Part shown: in pieces, positions 19,608 to 28,158 of the stretch
How positions within the stretch are numbered: position 1 is the first letter of the stretch
How the letters are laid out: each line of letters opens with the position of its first letter
Virus record (IMG/VR): IMGVR_UViG_3300031839_001451
Span: 1-37,693 of that record
Length of the DNA: 37,693 nucleotides
Reading direction: 5' to 3' (one strand)
Source of the DNA: a virus
Translations under genes and position numbers: made by a program
Notes under the pieces: generated by a model
Databases searched by the model: none
What the model saw: only the letters and a program-made list of their open reading frames with translations
Told to the model about the DNA's origin: nothing

Positions 19608-20599
19608 TAAAACCCACCCCCGCTTGTACCTGGCACCGGAGAGCTTACCGCCCCCGTAGCAAAATCTGTTTGTGTGCCAGTATTAAAACTGCCACCCTGA
19701 ACCGTCGATGGTGGCCTACTAAATAACCCAGCTTGCTGAGCACCAAGCACGCCCGTTAGATCGCTAATGCCTTGCCCAATCGCCTGACCTTGCGCTATCT
19801 GACCAGCTGCCCTTGCAGAACCTGCCTGACCTAGCAGATTACCTATATTCGAAGCTGTGCTTAATGCCGCTGAACCTTGGCCTACCGCTGCGTTTTGCCC
19901 TAGACCCAACACACTAAACAGCTGATTAAATCGCTGCTGTTGTAGTTGTGGGACAACTGTAGATGCCAATTGAGTATTAAATCTGGTTAGATCCTCAAGA
20001 GTACCGCCAGATCTTAATCTGCCCCTAGCGGCGGCACTCTCTTGGATATCTTCAAAACCTTCATCACGTAAAAACGAAACCAAAGGGTTAACTCTGGCTA
20101 GTTCAGACTCTGGAAGCCCAGGAGCGGCCTGCTGTGGTGCCTGTTGCGGTGCCTGGGTTAACTCGGCTTGCGTGAACTGGTCTAATTGGCCTTGCAGGGC
20201 TTCTCTCTGCGCAATTAAATCCCCCCTTTGTGCATCATGATCTGTTGCACTCTGACCTCTTTTTCTGGGCTGGAAATTAGCAATCTGACTATCAAGGTCA
20301 CCTATTTGATCTTGAAGTCTAGCGGCCTCCTCCGTAACAACCTGGCCTGGAGTTATCGACCTAGTAAAATCAGCAGGAATCTCTATGCCAAGCGACTGAA
20401 GCAAAGGCACCGCTGCTGAAAGGCCAACCTGTCTAAATGGCTCCGTTCTACGCTGGAAGTCTTCTCTGGCTGCTTGCTGTTCAGAGATGCCCGCCCGGCT
20501 AGATGACTCTACCGCTTTAGCCCCTTTTTTGGCCGAATTAGAGGATACTGCTGCATTAAGGACCGCCGCTCCTGCAATTGCTACCGCTACCCAACTCAT
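19607..20599 (-). CDS. Internal ejection protein, gp7-like
   Basis: 330 residues. A hydrophobic Ala-rich N-terminus (MSWVAVAIAGAAVLNAAVSS) is followed by a Gln-rich helical region and an extended Gly/Ala/Gln region ending SPVPGTSGGGF. This composition, with a hydrophobic start and low-complexity end, is typical of P22 gp7-type DNA-transfer proteins. It overlaps the cupin gene by four bases. Confidence 0.7.
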   Translation of the reverse strand: MSWVAVAIAGAAVLNAAVSSNSAKKGAKAVESSSRAGISEQQAAREDFQRRTEPFRQVGLSAAVPLLQSLGIEIPADFTRSITPGQVVTEEAARLQDQIGDLDSQIANFQPRKRGQSATDHDAQRGDLIAQREALQGQLDQFTQAELTQAPQQAPQQAAPGLPESELARVNPLVSFLRDEGFEDIQESAAARGRLRSGGTLEDLTRFNTQLASTVVPQLQQQRFNQLFSVLGLGQNAAVGQGSAALSTASNIGNLLGQAGSARAAGQIAQGQAIGQGISDLTGVLGAQQAGLFSRPPSTVQGGSFNTGTQTDFATGAVSSPVPGTSGGGF

Positions 20600-21204
20600 A
20601 AATCACCACCGTTTTTTTGGTTTGATTCCATCTCATCAAAAGAAGTTAGAATTAACTCCTCTTCGATCTCTTTTATATCTGTTTTAGTTGTCGCGTGTAC
20701 CGTCACAAAGACGCATTCCGTATGACAAAAGATCATTCTTTTTGTGCCTGCTGTGGTTATGCCGTAATGCGGAGCTATAAGTCTTTTTTCACCATCCTCT
20801 GACATTATAGACATATCACCTTTCATTAAAAAAAATGGGTGGTCGTGCTTATGTATCTTTGTCACAACCAAGGCGCCAGCAGGGTTATAAACCTCTCTAA
20901 TATATTGCCCTTTAGCGAAAGAGTGTCTGAGCGGATTCATACTACTAACAGCATCACCAGAAACACCCTTCTCGGACTCCTTTATTTTTAATTCAACATC
21001 AGATATAAAAGCCCTAAAAGCATCTTTTGAATAGTTTGCCGGCAATACTTCGTGAGGCGTAGTTACACCCGTAACGACTTTTTTATACTCAACAAAAGAC
21101 CAGGCCTCATCAAACGAAAAACTATGGACAAGATCCAGCTCTTTCGTTTTCTCTGTGAACTGCTTGCGCGCAAACTCTTTATCTAAACCAGCTAAATCAC
21201 TCAT
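20596..21204 (-). CDS. Cupin-domain protein in virion operon
   Basis: 202 residues. The second half has the cupin pattern: KGQYIREVYNPAGALVVTKI, then HKHDHPFFLMKGDMSIMSED and PHYGITTAGTKRMIFCH. His residues at HKHDH and the later GTKRMIFCHTE would make a metal site, Zn or Fe. Cupins can be enzymes or structural modules. It lies between the structural gene at 21232 and the ejection genes. Similar proteins occur in structural regions of podophages. The first half is helical. Confidence 0.65.
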   Translation of the reverse strand: MSDLAGLDKEFARKQFTEKTKELDLVHSFSFDEAWSFVEYKKVVTGVTTPHEVLPANYSKDAFRAFISDVELKIKESEKGVSGDAVSSMNPLRHSFAKGQYIREVYNPAGALVVTKIHKHDHPFFLMKGDMSIMSEDGEKRLIAPHYGITTAGTKRMIFCHTECVFVTVHATTKTDIKEIEEELILTSFDEMESNQKNGGDL

Positions 21205-21231
21205 TTTATCACCTAAACCGTTCAGCCTTGG

Positions 21232-21570
21232 TTACGTTATATTAACACCTGAACAATTAACATTCACGTCGGTGCCGGCATCCTGAATAGCTTGGACTTT
21301 CATTCCAACCTCTAACACCTCCCCCTGAAGCTCTATGCAGTTCCAAGTTTTACCTGGAGCTATGGACTTTTTAACCAAGATATTTGTTGTGCCAGCCGTT
21401 CCGCCAGAAGCTATAACGTAGATCGTCACAGCTCTATTTGATGATCCAGAATTGTAGAATGATGCCTTCCTAATTACTGATTTAGTGCTGGTTGGCACCA
21501 CCCCCACAACATCCGAAGCCGATGAGCTAAGCTGTGTTGTGTTTGTAAAGTTGCTCGGATCTCTAGCCAT
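21232..21570 (-). CDS. Small beta-type virion protein
   Basis: 112 residues: a Thr/Ser-rich start (MARDPSNFTNTTQLSSSASD), then short strands (SFYNSGSSNRAVTIYVIASG) and GKTWNCIELQGEVLEVG. Similar to small baseplate or fibre-adaptor beta-sandwich proteins that phages place near tail genes. Family not fixed. Lies nine bases after the gene upstream. Confidence 0.6.
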   Translation of the reverse strand: MARDPSNFTNTTQLSSSASDVVGVVPTSTKSVIRKASFYNSGSSNRAVTIYVIASGGTAGTTNILVKKSIAPGKTWNCIELQGEVLEVGMKVQAIQDAGTDVNVNCSGVNIT

Positions 21571-21578
21571 ACCTATTC

Positions 21579-22739
21579 CTATGCGTTTTTGTACAAATTT
21601 AGACTAAATCTAATAGCACCTACTGATGCGTTATTCGTGTTTGTTTCAGCCGTAAACCACAACACATCTCCAGAGCTAAGAGGGAAATTACAAGCATCAG
21701 TGAATGACATAGTGTTTTCCACAGAGGTATCCATAATATACCTAAATATCTCAAACTTAGTCTCTATAGCCCTATTCCACACCCACCCCTTAAAAGTTAT
21801 AGTTGGAGATGACCCACCAGAAAGTTTTGTTGCATTAACAAAAAGACTTTTTGCAACAGCCCTGGAATCTGACGGGGTAAAGAAAATAGCTTGTTGAGTT
21901 GTACCCTGACCACCAGGAATAAAACCTGCAACTCCTGTATTTGTAGTATGGGTTATTGTTATATCGTTCACATTAACACCAGAACTTCCAGAAGACCCCA
22001 AAGAGCACCTATTTATCCCAAGACCACTAAATGAGGTAGTATCGCTACCAGTTGATCCTAAGGTATGAACCTCGATAACCTCCTCTTCATTCTCATCCAG
22101 ATGAAAGAAATATAAATTTATCGCGCCGGTTGCGCTGCCTCCAGCTCCGTCAGTGGTCGAATTGTAGGTAATAGTGTAGGTTTCAGCTGTTGTTAGTAGA
22201 GTAGGGTTGTTCGTTGTAGAGTCTGCAATTATTAATGCGTCTCCATCTGCTGTATCCAGGTCCGGTCTATTGGAGAATTTATTAAATTGAGCCACTCCAC
22301 CACTTAAACCTAGGGAAATATAATCCTGAGCAATCGCCGGCCTAGTCACTATAGCATCCGAATCAATACCAATCGCCTGATTCAAAGGAGATGACGGCTG
22401 CCTAAATACACCATAATACGTATACAACTGGAGTGTTGTGGCGGATGAAGTCGAGGTAAATCTAACCCTAAAGTATCTTGGACCCTTAACTGCAGTATGA
22501 AATTCATGGATACCTGCCGAAACAGCAAACCCGGATGATGGGAACGTTCTCCAGTCAGTTCCATTTACAGAAAAATCGAAATATAGAACACCATCCTGGT
22601 CGTCCGAATAGCAAGAGACCATAACGTCTGGTCTGGCGTTTTGCTCTGCCGTACCAGTGAATGAGGTTGTAGGTGTAATTGTTGAATTACTCCCTATCTC
22701 GCTCATCTCTCCAAAAGCAGCATCACCAAAATAGCTCAT
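21579..22739 (-). CDS. Virion protein, beta-rich, fibre-like
   Basis: 386 residues from the ATG at 22739 (MSYFGDAAFGEMSEIGSNST), which overlaps the previous stop as ATGA; an ATG four codons upstream is possible. Contains DVMVSCYSDDQDGVLYFDFS, then GTDWRTFPSSGFAVSAGIHE, which look like a beta-sandwich, and a later Gly/Thr-rich region. Probably a tail appendage or head-surface component. Confidence 0.6.
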   Translation of the reverse strand: MSYFGDAAFGEMSEIGSNSTITPTTSFTGTAEQNARPDVMVSCYSDDQDGVLYFDFSVNGTDWRTFPSSGFAVSAGIHEFHTAVKGPRYFRVRFTSTSSATTLQLYTYYGVFRQPSSPLNQAIGIDSDAIVTRPAIAQDYISLGLSGGVAQFNKFSNRPDLDTADGDALIIADSTTNNPTLLTTAETYTITYNSTTDGAGGSATGAINLYFFHLDENEEEVIEVHTLGSTGSDTTSFSGLGINRCSLGSSGSSGVNVNDITITHTTNTGVAGFIPGGQGTTQQAIFFTPSDSRAVAKSLFVNATKLSGGSSPTITFKGWVWNRAIETKFEIFRYIMDTSVENTMSFTDACNFPLSSGDVLWFTAETNTNNASVGAIRFSLNLYKNA

Positions 22740-23320
22740 ACTATCGCCCACTCACCAGCATCAAGTGAATATTTAAAATGTGGTGCATCATATATTGAAG
22801 GTATGACCAAAGAGCTACCTCCATTTATTGATCCAACAACTGTTACTGCGGCGGCACCTCGCCAAATTATAACGTCTTCACCATCTTCTGGCTCCAGGTT
22901 AAGTGTTATCGTTGCAGTAGCTGTATTTAAACAGCTTACAAACTGATCTGCTGTGGTTGTAAAAGATGTATCACCAGCTTGTACCGTGTAAGACTCTAGT
23001 TTTTTAATGTCTAAGTCGGTGGTCTGGGCTGCCTCCAGCTCTTCAACACGCTCTAAAAGGTCTTGTATTAATTGCATCTCTTGGGATACTTCAAGCCCCT
23101 CAATCAACTCGTCCGAATTGGATGTTTGAATTCCGGGCTCATATAACTCCCCTATCTGAGACTCTACCACCGCATCATCCCCGCCGCCGGTTCTTATCCA
23201 AATATCATGCTTCCAGCGATTATCATAATTAAGCCAGGCCCTAAACTCCTCTGAAGGGCGGCCATTACTATCTGTAATAACGTCTGGAAGTTTGATTACA
23301 TAAGGATCTACAGTAGCCAT
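22736..23320 (-). CDS. Virion protein at tail-needle position
   Basis: 194 residues. N-terminal strand-rich part (MATVDPYVIKLPDVITDSNG, then EEFRAWLNYDNRWKHD), a coiled coil near 75-100 (MQLIQDLLERVEELEAAQTT), and a beta-rich end (TITLNLEPEDGEDVIIWRG). It sits after the gp10-like gene where P22 has gene 26, the needle that plugs the tail. Coiled coil plus tip fits, but homology is not shown. Confidence 0.5.
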   Translation of the reverse strand: MATVDPYVIKLPDVITDSNGRPSEEFRAWLNYDNRWKHDIWIRTGGGDDAVVESQIGELYEPGIQTSNSDELIEGLEVSQEMQLIQDLLERVEELEAAQTTDLDIKKLESYTVQAGDTSFTTTADQFVSCLNTATATITLNLEPEDGEDVIIWRGAAAVTVVGSINGGSSLVIPSIYDAPHFKYSLDAGEWAIV

Positions 23321-24720
23321 TAGATGCCCACCGATATATCAGCATTTGCAGAAATCAGAGCAACTTTAACTGGATCACTCACCTTGAACCTGAACTGTCT
23401 TTCACGGAAAGAACCCAAGTCGTGCCACTCTACTCTTTGTGTATAGTCGCCCTGAGCACCAAGATAACCCCACCGCTCTCTTGACCAGGTTCTACCCCCG
23501 TCATCTGAGTAGCTCATCATAATCCTAGGGTTGGATCCCTGGCCTGTAAGCAAGCCAATGCCAGCCTCAACCACCAGCTCAAGCCGATCCATAAATATCT
23601 CTTTTCCAGGGAATCCAAATTCCTTACCACTCAGTTTGGCCGTGTCTCTCTGGCGAATAATAGTCGCGCCATTATCATCAAAGGTATCGAAATCTAACTC
23701 GTATACATTACCGCTGCTTCTATCTGCAACCAGGTGCTTGCCATAAGCGTACACATAGCTACTTATCAGGCTTGGTGCATCAGTCACACCATAAGATAGG
23801 TTTGTCCAGCCAGCACCCTCCGAGAATAACCAGCTTGTTCCAGCAGGAAAGCTCAATAAATAAAAGTTCTGGTTATGGAATGAGAAGCACATACCAATGG
23901 CATTTGATGTTTCTAAGTAGCCCGCAATAGCCTGCCCGATAGCTGGGTTACCAATTGGTTGCGGTTGGATGCCTGACATCCGATAAACCATCAAATCACT
24001 ACCCAGGAAGTAAACACCGTTATTATTTGATGCTATAGAGTGGATGGCGCCCAAGCCAACCTCTTGTGTAGCATTCTGAATAATGTCATAAGGGGGTGAT
24101 CCCGCCCCAGATGGGTAGTAGGGGACTATAGACTCCTCACCAAAAGCAAACATCTGCTGTTTGTAAGCATACACTGCCAATATATCGTCTGGCTTAACAT
24201 CTGAGGATGTGATATTCGCACTATCGACAGATAGTGGTGATCCTAAGTCGGCAAAGGCAACATCGGAATTATTGCCATCATACACAACCCTATTGCCGAT
24301 ATAGGTGGATGTGGACGCTAGGGGTAGGTCTGTGTCAGTACCAACTGTAAGTGTTGTGCCGTCATAGGTATATGGCTTAGATGTTCCTGTGGTAATAACC
24401 AAGCTACTACTGGCTTCTTCTAGCTTACATCGACCGCTACCAGGAATTGTTCCAATACTAGTCGCCACTCCTGCGGATGAAACGCTATAAAGCAAACTAC
24501 CAGTTACTGTGTAGTAAGTGTTATTAAATATGCCACTACCACGATTAACCCCATTTCCCGTTGTAGCGAAGCTTTTTAAACCAGGAAAGGACTGAAAAGC
24601 AGAAATATTTTCACTTACTTGGCTTATTTCAATGTAAAAACCTTTTGTCTGTTGCGCAGATACAGGCTTAGACCTTGATGTATAAGTGGGTCCAACTATA
24701 GGTACGGGTACGTTTGGCAT
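23320..24720 (-). CDS. Packaged-DNA stabilisation protein, P22 gp10-like
   Basis: 466 residues. Matches the pattern of P22 gp10: VPIVGPTYTSRSKPVSAQQT at the N-terminus, repeated Gly-rich beta blades, and near the C-terminus RIMMSYSDDGGRTWSRERWG followed by RQFRFKVSD. gp10 is the tail hub that binds gp4 and holds the needle. It shares single-base junctions with both neighbours. Length matches P22 gp10 (about 472). Confidence 0.85.
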   Translation of the reverse strand: MPNVPVPIVGPTYTSRSKPVSAQQTKGFYIEISQVSENISAFQSFPGLKSFATTGNGVNRGSGIFNNTYYTVTGSLLYSVSSAGVATSIGTIPGSGRCKLEEASSSLVITTGTSKPYTYDGTTLTVGTDTDLPLASTSTYIGNRVVYDGNNSDVAFADLGSPLSVDSANITSSDVKPDDILAVYAYKQQMFAFGEESIVPYYPSGAGSPPYDIIQNATQEVGLGAIHSIASNNNGVYFLGSDLMVYRMSGIQPQPIGNPAIGQAIAGYLETSNAIGMCFSFHNQNFYLLSFPAGTSWLFSEGAGWTNLSYGVTDAPSLISSYVYAYGKHLVADRSSGNVYELDFDTFDDNGATIIRQRDTAKLSGKEFGFPGKEIFMDRLELVVEAGIGLLTGQGSNPRIMMSYSDDGGRTWSRERWGYLGAQGDYTQRVEWHDLGSFRERQFRFKVSDPVKVALISANADISVGI

Positions 24721-25064
24721 CAGTAATCCGTATACTCACGTGGATTAGTCCAACGACCGGATATAGTCGATGAGATATTAATAAACGCCCTTTGAGCATC
24801 ATCTCTTATGCGTGCATACCGACTATCCGGAATACCTTCTGATCTCTCAAACGCCATTAGCGAGGTTACATCCTCGACAAACTCATCAGGTACAGACCCA
24901 GTGCTTGACCATGTCACCATACCTTTAGATTTAAGCCTCGCATAAACCTGATCGTATGCGTCCTCAAGCTCATCAGCTAGGGCGCTATCAGGGGTGCCAC
25001 CAATATCTAATTTACCCAGCTTAATTAGTGCTCGATTTCTGCATTCTGCTTTAGTTTTAGCCAT
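24720..25064 (-). CDS. Head-completion/connector protein, P22 gp4-like
   Basis: 114 residues: ECRNRALIKLGKLDIGGTPD, then DAYDQVYARLKSKGMVTWS and VPDEFVEDVTSLMAFERSEG, the helical pattern of gp4/gp6-like connector proteins that bind under the portal. Shorter than P22 gp4 (166) because the C-terminal muramidase-like extension is missing. Followed immediately by the gp10-like gene. Confidence 0.75.
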   Translation of the reverse strand: MAKTKAECRNRALIKLGKLDIGGTPDSALADELEDAYDQVYARLKSKGMVTWSSTGSVPDEFVEDVTSLMAFERSEGIPDSRYARIRDDAQRAFINISSTISGRWTNPREYTDY

Positions 25065-25516
25065 TACACCAACGCCGTTGCTATTAACGCTATTCTTTTG
25101 TCTTGGCCTTTATGCTTGTGTACGCCATGAATAACGTTATTTTTAAAGAAAACTGTTAGGCCATCTTTTGGGGTGATTGTCTCAACAACCTGGCCAGACT
25201 TGAATATATCTAGTTTAGCAGGATTCGACCCTGCGTGCAGATAGTGAACTAATGTGTACGCTTTGTGCGGATGATGATAGTGGGGATGACCATCAATATA
25301 ACCCTCACCTTCTTCGCTCTCCTGGACACACAAATACGTCTTAAGAAACTTAACGTTAACCCCTAGATTAGAAAAAGCCCCCGTTGCTTTATCAGCAAAA
25401 GAGGCTCTCTCCGTAGAATCGTCATTTACTAGCTCGACCCTACCTTGTCCTAGCCAGGACCGACTCACATAATCGAGCCAATCCTGCCTAAGTTCCCACT
25501 GCTCAATATGAACCAT
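25064..25516 (-). CDS. 2-oxoglutarate/Fe(II) oxygenase-like protein
   Basis: 150 residues. HPHYHHPHKAYTLVHYLHAG then PKDGLTVFFKNNVIHGVHK and KRIALIATA follow the order of 2OG-Fe(II) oxygenases of the prolyl-hydroxylase type: first metal His, then strand, distal His (NVIHGVH) and the Arg that holds 2-oxoglutarate (KRIAL). The acidic metal ligand expected two residues after the first His is not obvious, so activity is uncertain. It lies in the virion operon, between the decoration-like gene and the gp4-like gene, with one-base junctions. Confidence 0.6.
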   Translation of the reverse strand: MVHIEQWELRQDWLDYVSRSWLGQGRVELVNDDSTERASFADKATGAFSNLGVNVKFLKTYLCVQESEEGEGYIDGHPHYHHPHKAYTLVHYLHAGSNPAKLDIFKSGQVVETITPKDGLTVFFKNNVIHGVHKHKGQDKRIALIATALV

Positions 25517-26010
25517 TAAACAGTGAAGTTTGGATCCACAAAAAAGTAGACGACAACGCTTACCGTTCCAGTTCCGCCAGTGGCCGCAGCCGCATTAGCT
25601 TCAATCTGTACAGTAGTGGTTGCAGAGAACTTTTGTGGGCCTGTAGTCAACAGAACACCTTGGAATGGATACATAATGCCAGCAACTGGTTTCCAGTCAG
25701 TGATAGCATCGCCAGTCCACACACCAAGGTTACCAAAACCATCAGGATCAGCAGCTTCGGTGCCGTTTGCAGCCCAGCCGATATCCATATCTAAGGTTTC
25801 AATGCCTGTATCAAGGTCATCACCGTAAATCATGCCACCAACTACTACTGCGTTAGGTGGTAATTTACACATTTCAAAAATATCGCCATCTTCAACGTTT
25901 TCGGCAAGCTCATAAGTACCAGTTGCTACGCAAAGTTGTGACGCTAGACCTAAACCACCAACTGGAAAACCAGTAGCAGCACGTGTTGAGGTTAATGTTT
26001 CAGCAACCAT
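25516..26010 (-). CDS. Head decoration-like protein
   Basis: 164 residues, beta-rich: FEMCKLPPNAVVVGGMIYGD, then TLDMDIGWAANGTEAADPDG and TTVQIEANAAAATGGTGTVS. It directly follows the coat gene with a 3-base gap, the place of minor capsid or decoration proteins, and similar proteins are found after DUF4043-type coats. Role by position. Confidence 0.65.
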   Translation of the reverse strand: MVAETLTSTRAATGFPVGGLGLASQLCVATGTYELAENVEDGDIFEMCKLPPNAVVVGGMIYGDDLDTGIETLDMDIGWAANGTEAADPDGFGNLGVWTGDAITDWKPVAGIMYPFQGVLLTTGPQKFSATTTVQIEANAAAATGGTGTVSVVVYFFVDPNFTV

Positions 26011-26013
26011 GAT

Positions 26014-27090
26014 TTATTCTCCTGTTACGAACACGGAAACTAGACCGTGATCTTTGTTGTTATAAACAAGCTTATCGATATCGTGCTTAAGCTCAACAGC
26101 AACACCAGGCTGGAAACGATAATCTTTGTCGTTATCTGCAACCAAGTTAGGTTTCTGGCCAAGACCATAACCAACTGCTTGAGCACCACACAAGAACGCA
26201 GGCTCTACCTTGGAAGAGGAATTACCAGCAGTAGCGTAGTAAGAAGAGTTAGCAAGCAAAGAGCTAATCTCAGGCACTTCACGAACTACTACGTTATCCC
26301 ACATCAAATCACCCGGCTTGAACAAAGGATTGCCCTCACCACGATTACCGGCGTTACTATGCAAAGTCTCCAAATCTTCCTGCAAATGCAAGAAAGCTTG
26401 AGTACCAACAAACATAACGTAAGTCTCGATACCACCAGCAACACGAATAGGCTTGATGATAGGATCACACGTTCTAGCTATCTTACGAGCCAAACGAACA
26501 ACATCACCGGTCAGCTTATCGTTGGTTGTATCAACGTTAGCCAGAGAAGCGCTGTGGTCGCCTGCTGAGTAGTTAGCTGTAGTAGCACCATACAATACAC
26601 GATCAGTGTTATTTGCTACCCATGCGTCAGCTGCGGTATTAATAGCTGCGGTAGAGTCTTCTACTGTAACAATCGTTCCAGAGTTATTGAATGAACCCAA
26701 GGCTTCAACGATGATATCGTCTCTAACCTTCTCCATTCCCCAGCCTTTCAACATCTCTTTAGCAGCTCTCATCAAATCGATAGCTGGCTTTTCACGCTCT
26801 TCAGCGCTCAAGCGTACAGCGTTACGATGATAAGTAGGTGTCAAAGTGTATGCGTAGTTGGCAAGAATCTCTTCATTACCATCTAGAGTCGCGCTACCTG
26901 TTACACCGTTGCCAGAAAGCTTAGATACCAATGGAATATTGATAAGCTGGCGGCCTTCTTTAACCTGAATCACCTTGTTGGAATCAGAACCCATGTATGG
27001 GAAAAATAGATTCTCCCGGAAATACTCAGCGAAAAAATCGCTTAAAAATTTGGTTACGACTAAATCGCTACCAGTTGTTGTGTTAGCCAT
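26014..27090 (-). CDS. Major capsid protein, DUF4043/N4 gp56 type
   Basis: 358 residues. KVIQVKEGRQLINIPLVSKL, then LSGNGVTGSATLDGNEEILA and YHRNAVRLSAEEREKPAIDL match the DUF4043 capsid family (HK97 fold), including the GVTGxxTLxGNEE segment. It forms the icosahedral shell. Preceded by the scaffold gene at 22 bases. A long plus-strand frame lies inside it and is only a shadow. Confidence 0.85.
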   Translation of the reverse strand: MANTTTGSDLVVTKFLSDFFAEYFRENLFFPYMGSDSNKVIQVKEGRQLINIPLVSKLSGNGVTGSATLDGNEEILANYAYTLTPTYHRNAVRLSAEEREKPAIDLMRAAKEMLKGWGMEKVRDDIIVEALGSFNNSGTIVTVEDSTAAINTAADAWVANNTDRVLYGATTANYSAGDHSASLANVDTTNDKLTGDVVRLARKIARTCDPIIKPIRVAGGIETYVMFVGTQAFLHLQEDLETLHSNAGNRGEGNPLFKPGDLMWDNVVVREVPEISSLLANSSYYATAGNSSSKVEPAFLCGAQAVGYGLGQKPNLVADNDKDYRFQPGVAVELKHDIDKLVYNNKDHGLVSVFVTGE

Positions 27091-27111
27091 GATTAAAGCC
27101 TCATTAATTGA

Positions 27112-27825
27112 TTAACGGGCAAATAAGTCGTCCAAAGTAACACTGTTATGGACTTCTTTATCTGATGCCCTTGCATTTGCCAAAGATGGTGTCAGATTAC
27201 TGGCTTTTTTAGCTTTAACTTGCTGAGTCCCCTTAATTTCTGCCTCGATCTCTGCACGCATTTCGTTACGAAGCTGCTCTTTGTATGCATCAACATCTTG
27301 CACCTTCTGATACTCTTCGTACTTCTTTGCTTGCTGATAAGCGAATTTGGCGGGGTTAGCCTCCTTCATCGCCTGATCTCTTAGCGTTGGGTTCTCTTTC
27401 GCTAGATCTATGAACTTAGCCTCCATTGCTTCGTAATCATCATGAAATTCCATCATCATCGAACGCGCTACTTCTAACTTCGCATTACCCAATTCTTGCT
27501 GAAACTCACTTCTGATCGACTCAACAAAAGCCTTCTGATCATCAAAAACATCAGGTAATTCTTTAGGCTCCTGCTGTTTCTGTTTTAAAGACTCTAGCTC
27601 TTTCTCAAGTTCTTGCCTTTTTCGCCTTTCATCCTTTACCGCTGCGAGTGTCCAGTCTTGCTTTTCAATGTCTTCTTCTTTCGAGGACGTCGTCTCCTCA
27701 ACCTTTTCTTCTTCAACAGCTTCTTCAGTATCTTCAACTGCTTCGACCTCCGTTTCTTCGACCGCTTCTACCTGCTCTTCTACTTCAACAGGCTCATCAC
27801 TAAAGACCTCATCCAAACTAGACAT
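27112..27825 (-). CDS. Scaffolding protein
   Basis: 237 residues. A very acidic N-terminal third (Glu/Val/Thr repeats, residues 10-55), a long helical middle (ELEKELESLKQKQQEPKELP onward) and a basic C-terminal region ending TLDDLFAR. This layout, just before the coat gene, is typical of P22-type scaffolds that guide procapsid assembly and are then released. AAGGTG is the ribosome site. Confidence 0.8.
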   Translation of the reverse strand: MSSLDEVFSDEPVEVEEQVEAVEETEVEAVEDTEEAVEEEKVEETTSSKEEDIEKQDWTLAAVKDERRKRQELEKELESLKQKQQEPKELPDVFDDQKAFVESIRSEFQQELGNAKLEVARSMMMEFHDDYEAMEAKFIDLAKENPTLRDQAMKEANPAKFAYQQAKKYEEYQKVQDVDAYKEQLRNEMRAEIEAEIKGTQQVKAKKASNLTPSLANARASDKEVHNSVTLDDLFAR

Positions 27826-27884
27826 ATACTCACCTTCGACCGTATGGCGTCGTCCCGTTAATCGACCGAAAACCGTCGTCGTTA

Positions 27885-27899
27885 ATAGCTAAAGGCTAT
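27885..27899. other. Hairpin ATAGC-N5-GCTAT at a stop codon
   Basis: Five-base-pair stem at the stop of the small gene at 27899-28114. A nearly inverted copy lies at 28144-28158 at the portal stop; the two bracket that gene. No T-tract. Possibly mRNA-end structures. Confidence 0.5.
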
Positions 27900-28114
27900 C
27901 AATCTAAAAGATTTTCTGTAGCAGGCTTATCTGCTGCCTTCTTACGTGTTTGCTTCTTAACTGTGTAATGCGGATTGGCTTTTGCCTTATCTGCAAAGTG
28001 ACCCTCAAATTCAACTTCCTCACCATTTAAAGCTGACTGACCGTCATAACAATTAGCCGGCCACTCCTTCCCGAGCTCGTCAATTCTATTGGGTCCTACG
28101 TACAAAAACTTCAT
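27899..28114 (-). CDS. Small hypothetical head-region protein
   Basis: 71 residues: MKFLYVGPNRIDELGKEWPA, then a basic end (VKKQTRKKAADKPATENLLD). Lies between portal and scaffold. Similar short proteins occur there in podophages with no known role. Bracketed by two near-identical hairpins. Confidence 0.6.
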   Translation of the reverse strand: MKFLYVGPNRIDELGKEWPANCYDGQSALNGEEVEFEGHFADKAKANPHYTVKKQTRKKAADKPATENLLD

Positions 28115-28143
28115 AGTTAAAACCTATTGTATATTTGATAATC

Positions 28144-28158
28144 ATAGCCTAAAGCTAT
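28144..28158. other. Hairpin ATAGC-N5-GCTAT at portal stop
   Basis: Stem ATAGC (28144-28148) and GCTAT (28154-28158), overlapping the portal stop codon. Its partner is at 27885-27899; relative to the reverse complement the two differ only in the loop. Confidence 0.5.

Noticed and set aside
26047-26568. 173-codon plus-strand open frame
   Set aside because: Lies wholly antisense inside the major capsid gene, has unusual composition and no ribosome site.
27826-27884. CGTCGT-CGTTAAT partial repeats ahead of the scaffold gene as a regulatory array
   Set aside because: Only two imperfect copies and no promoter boxes; not enough to call a site.
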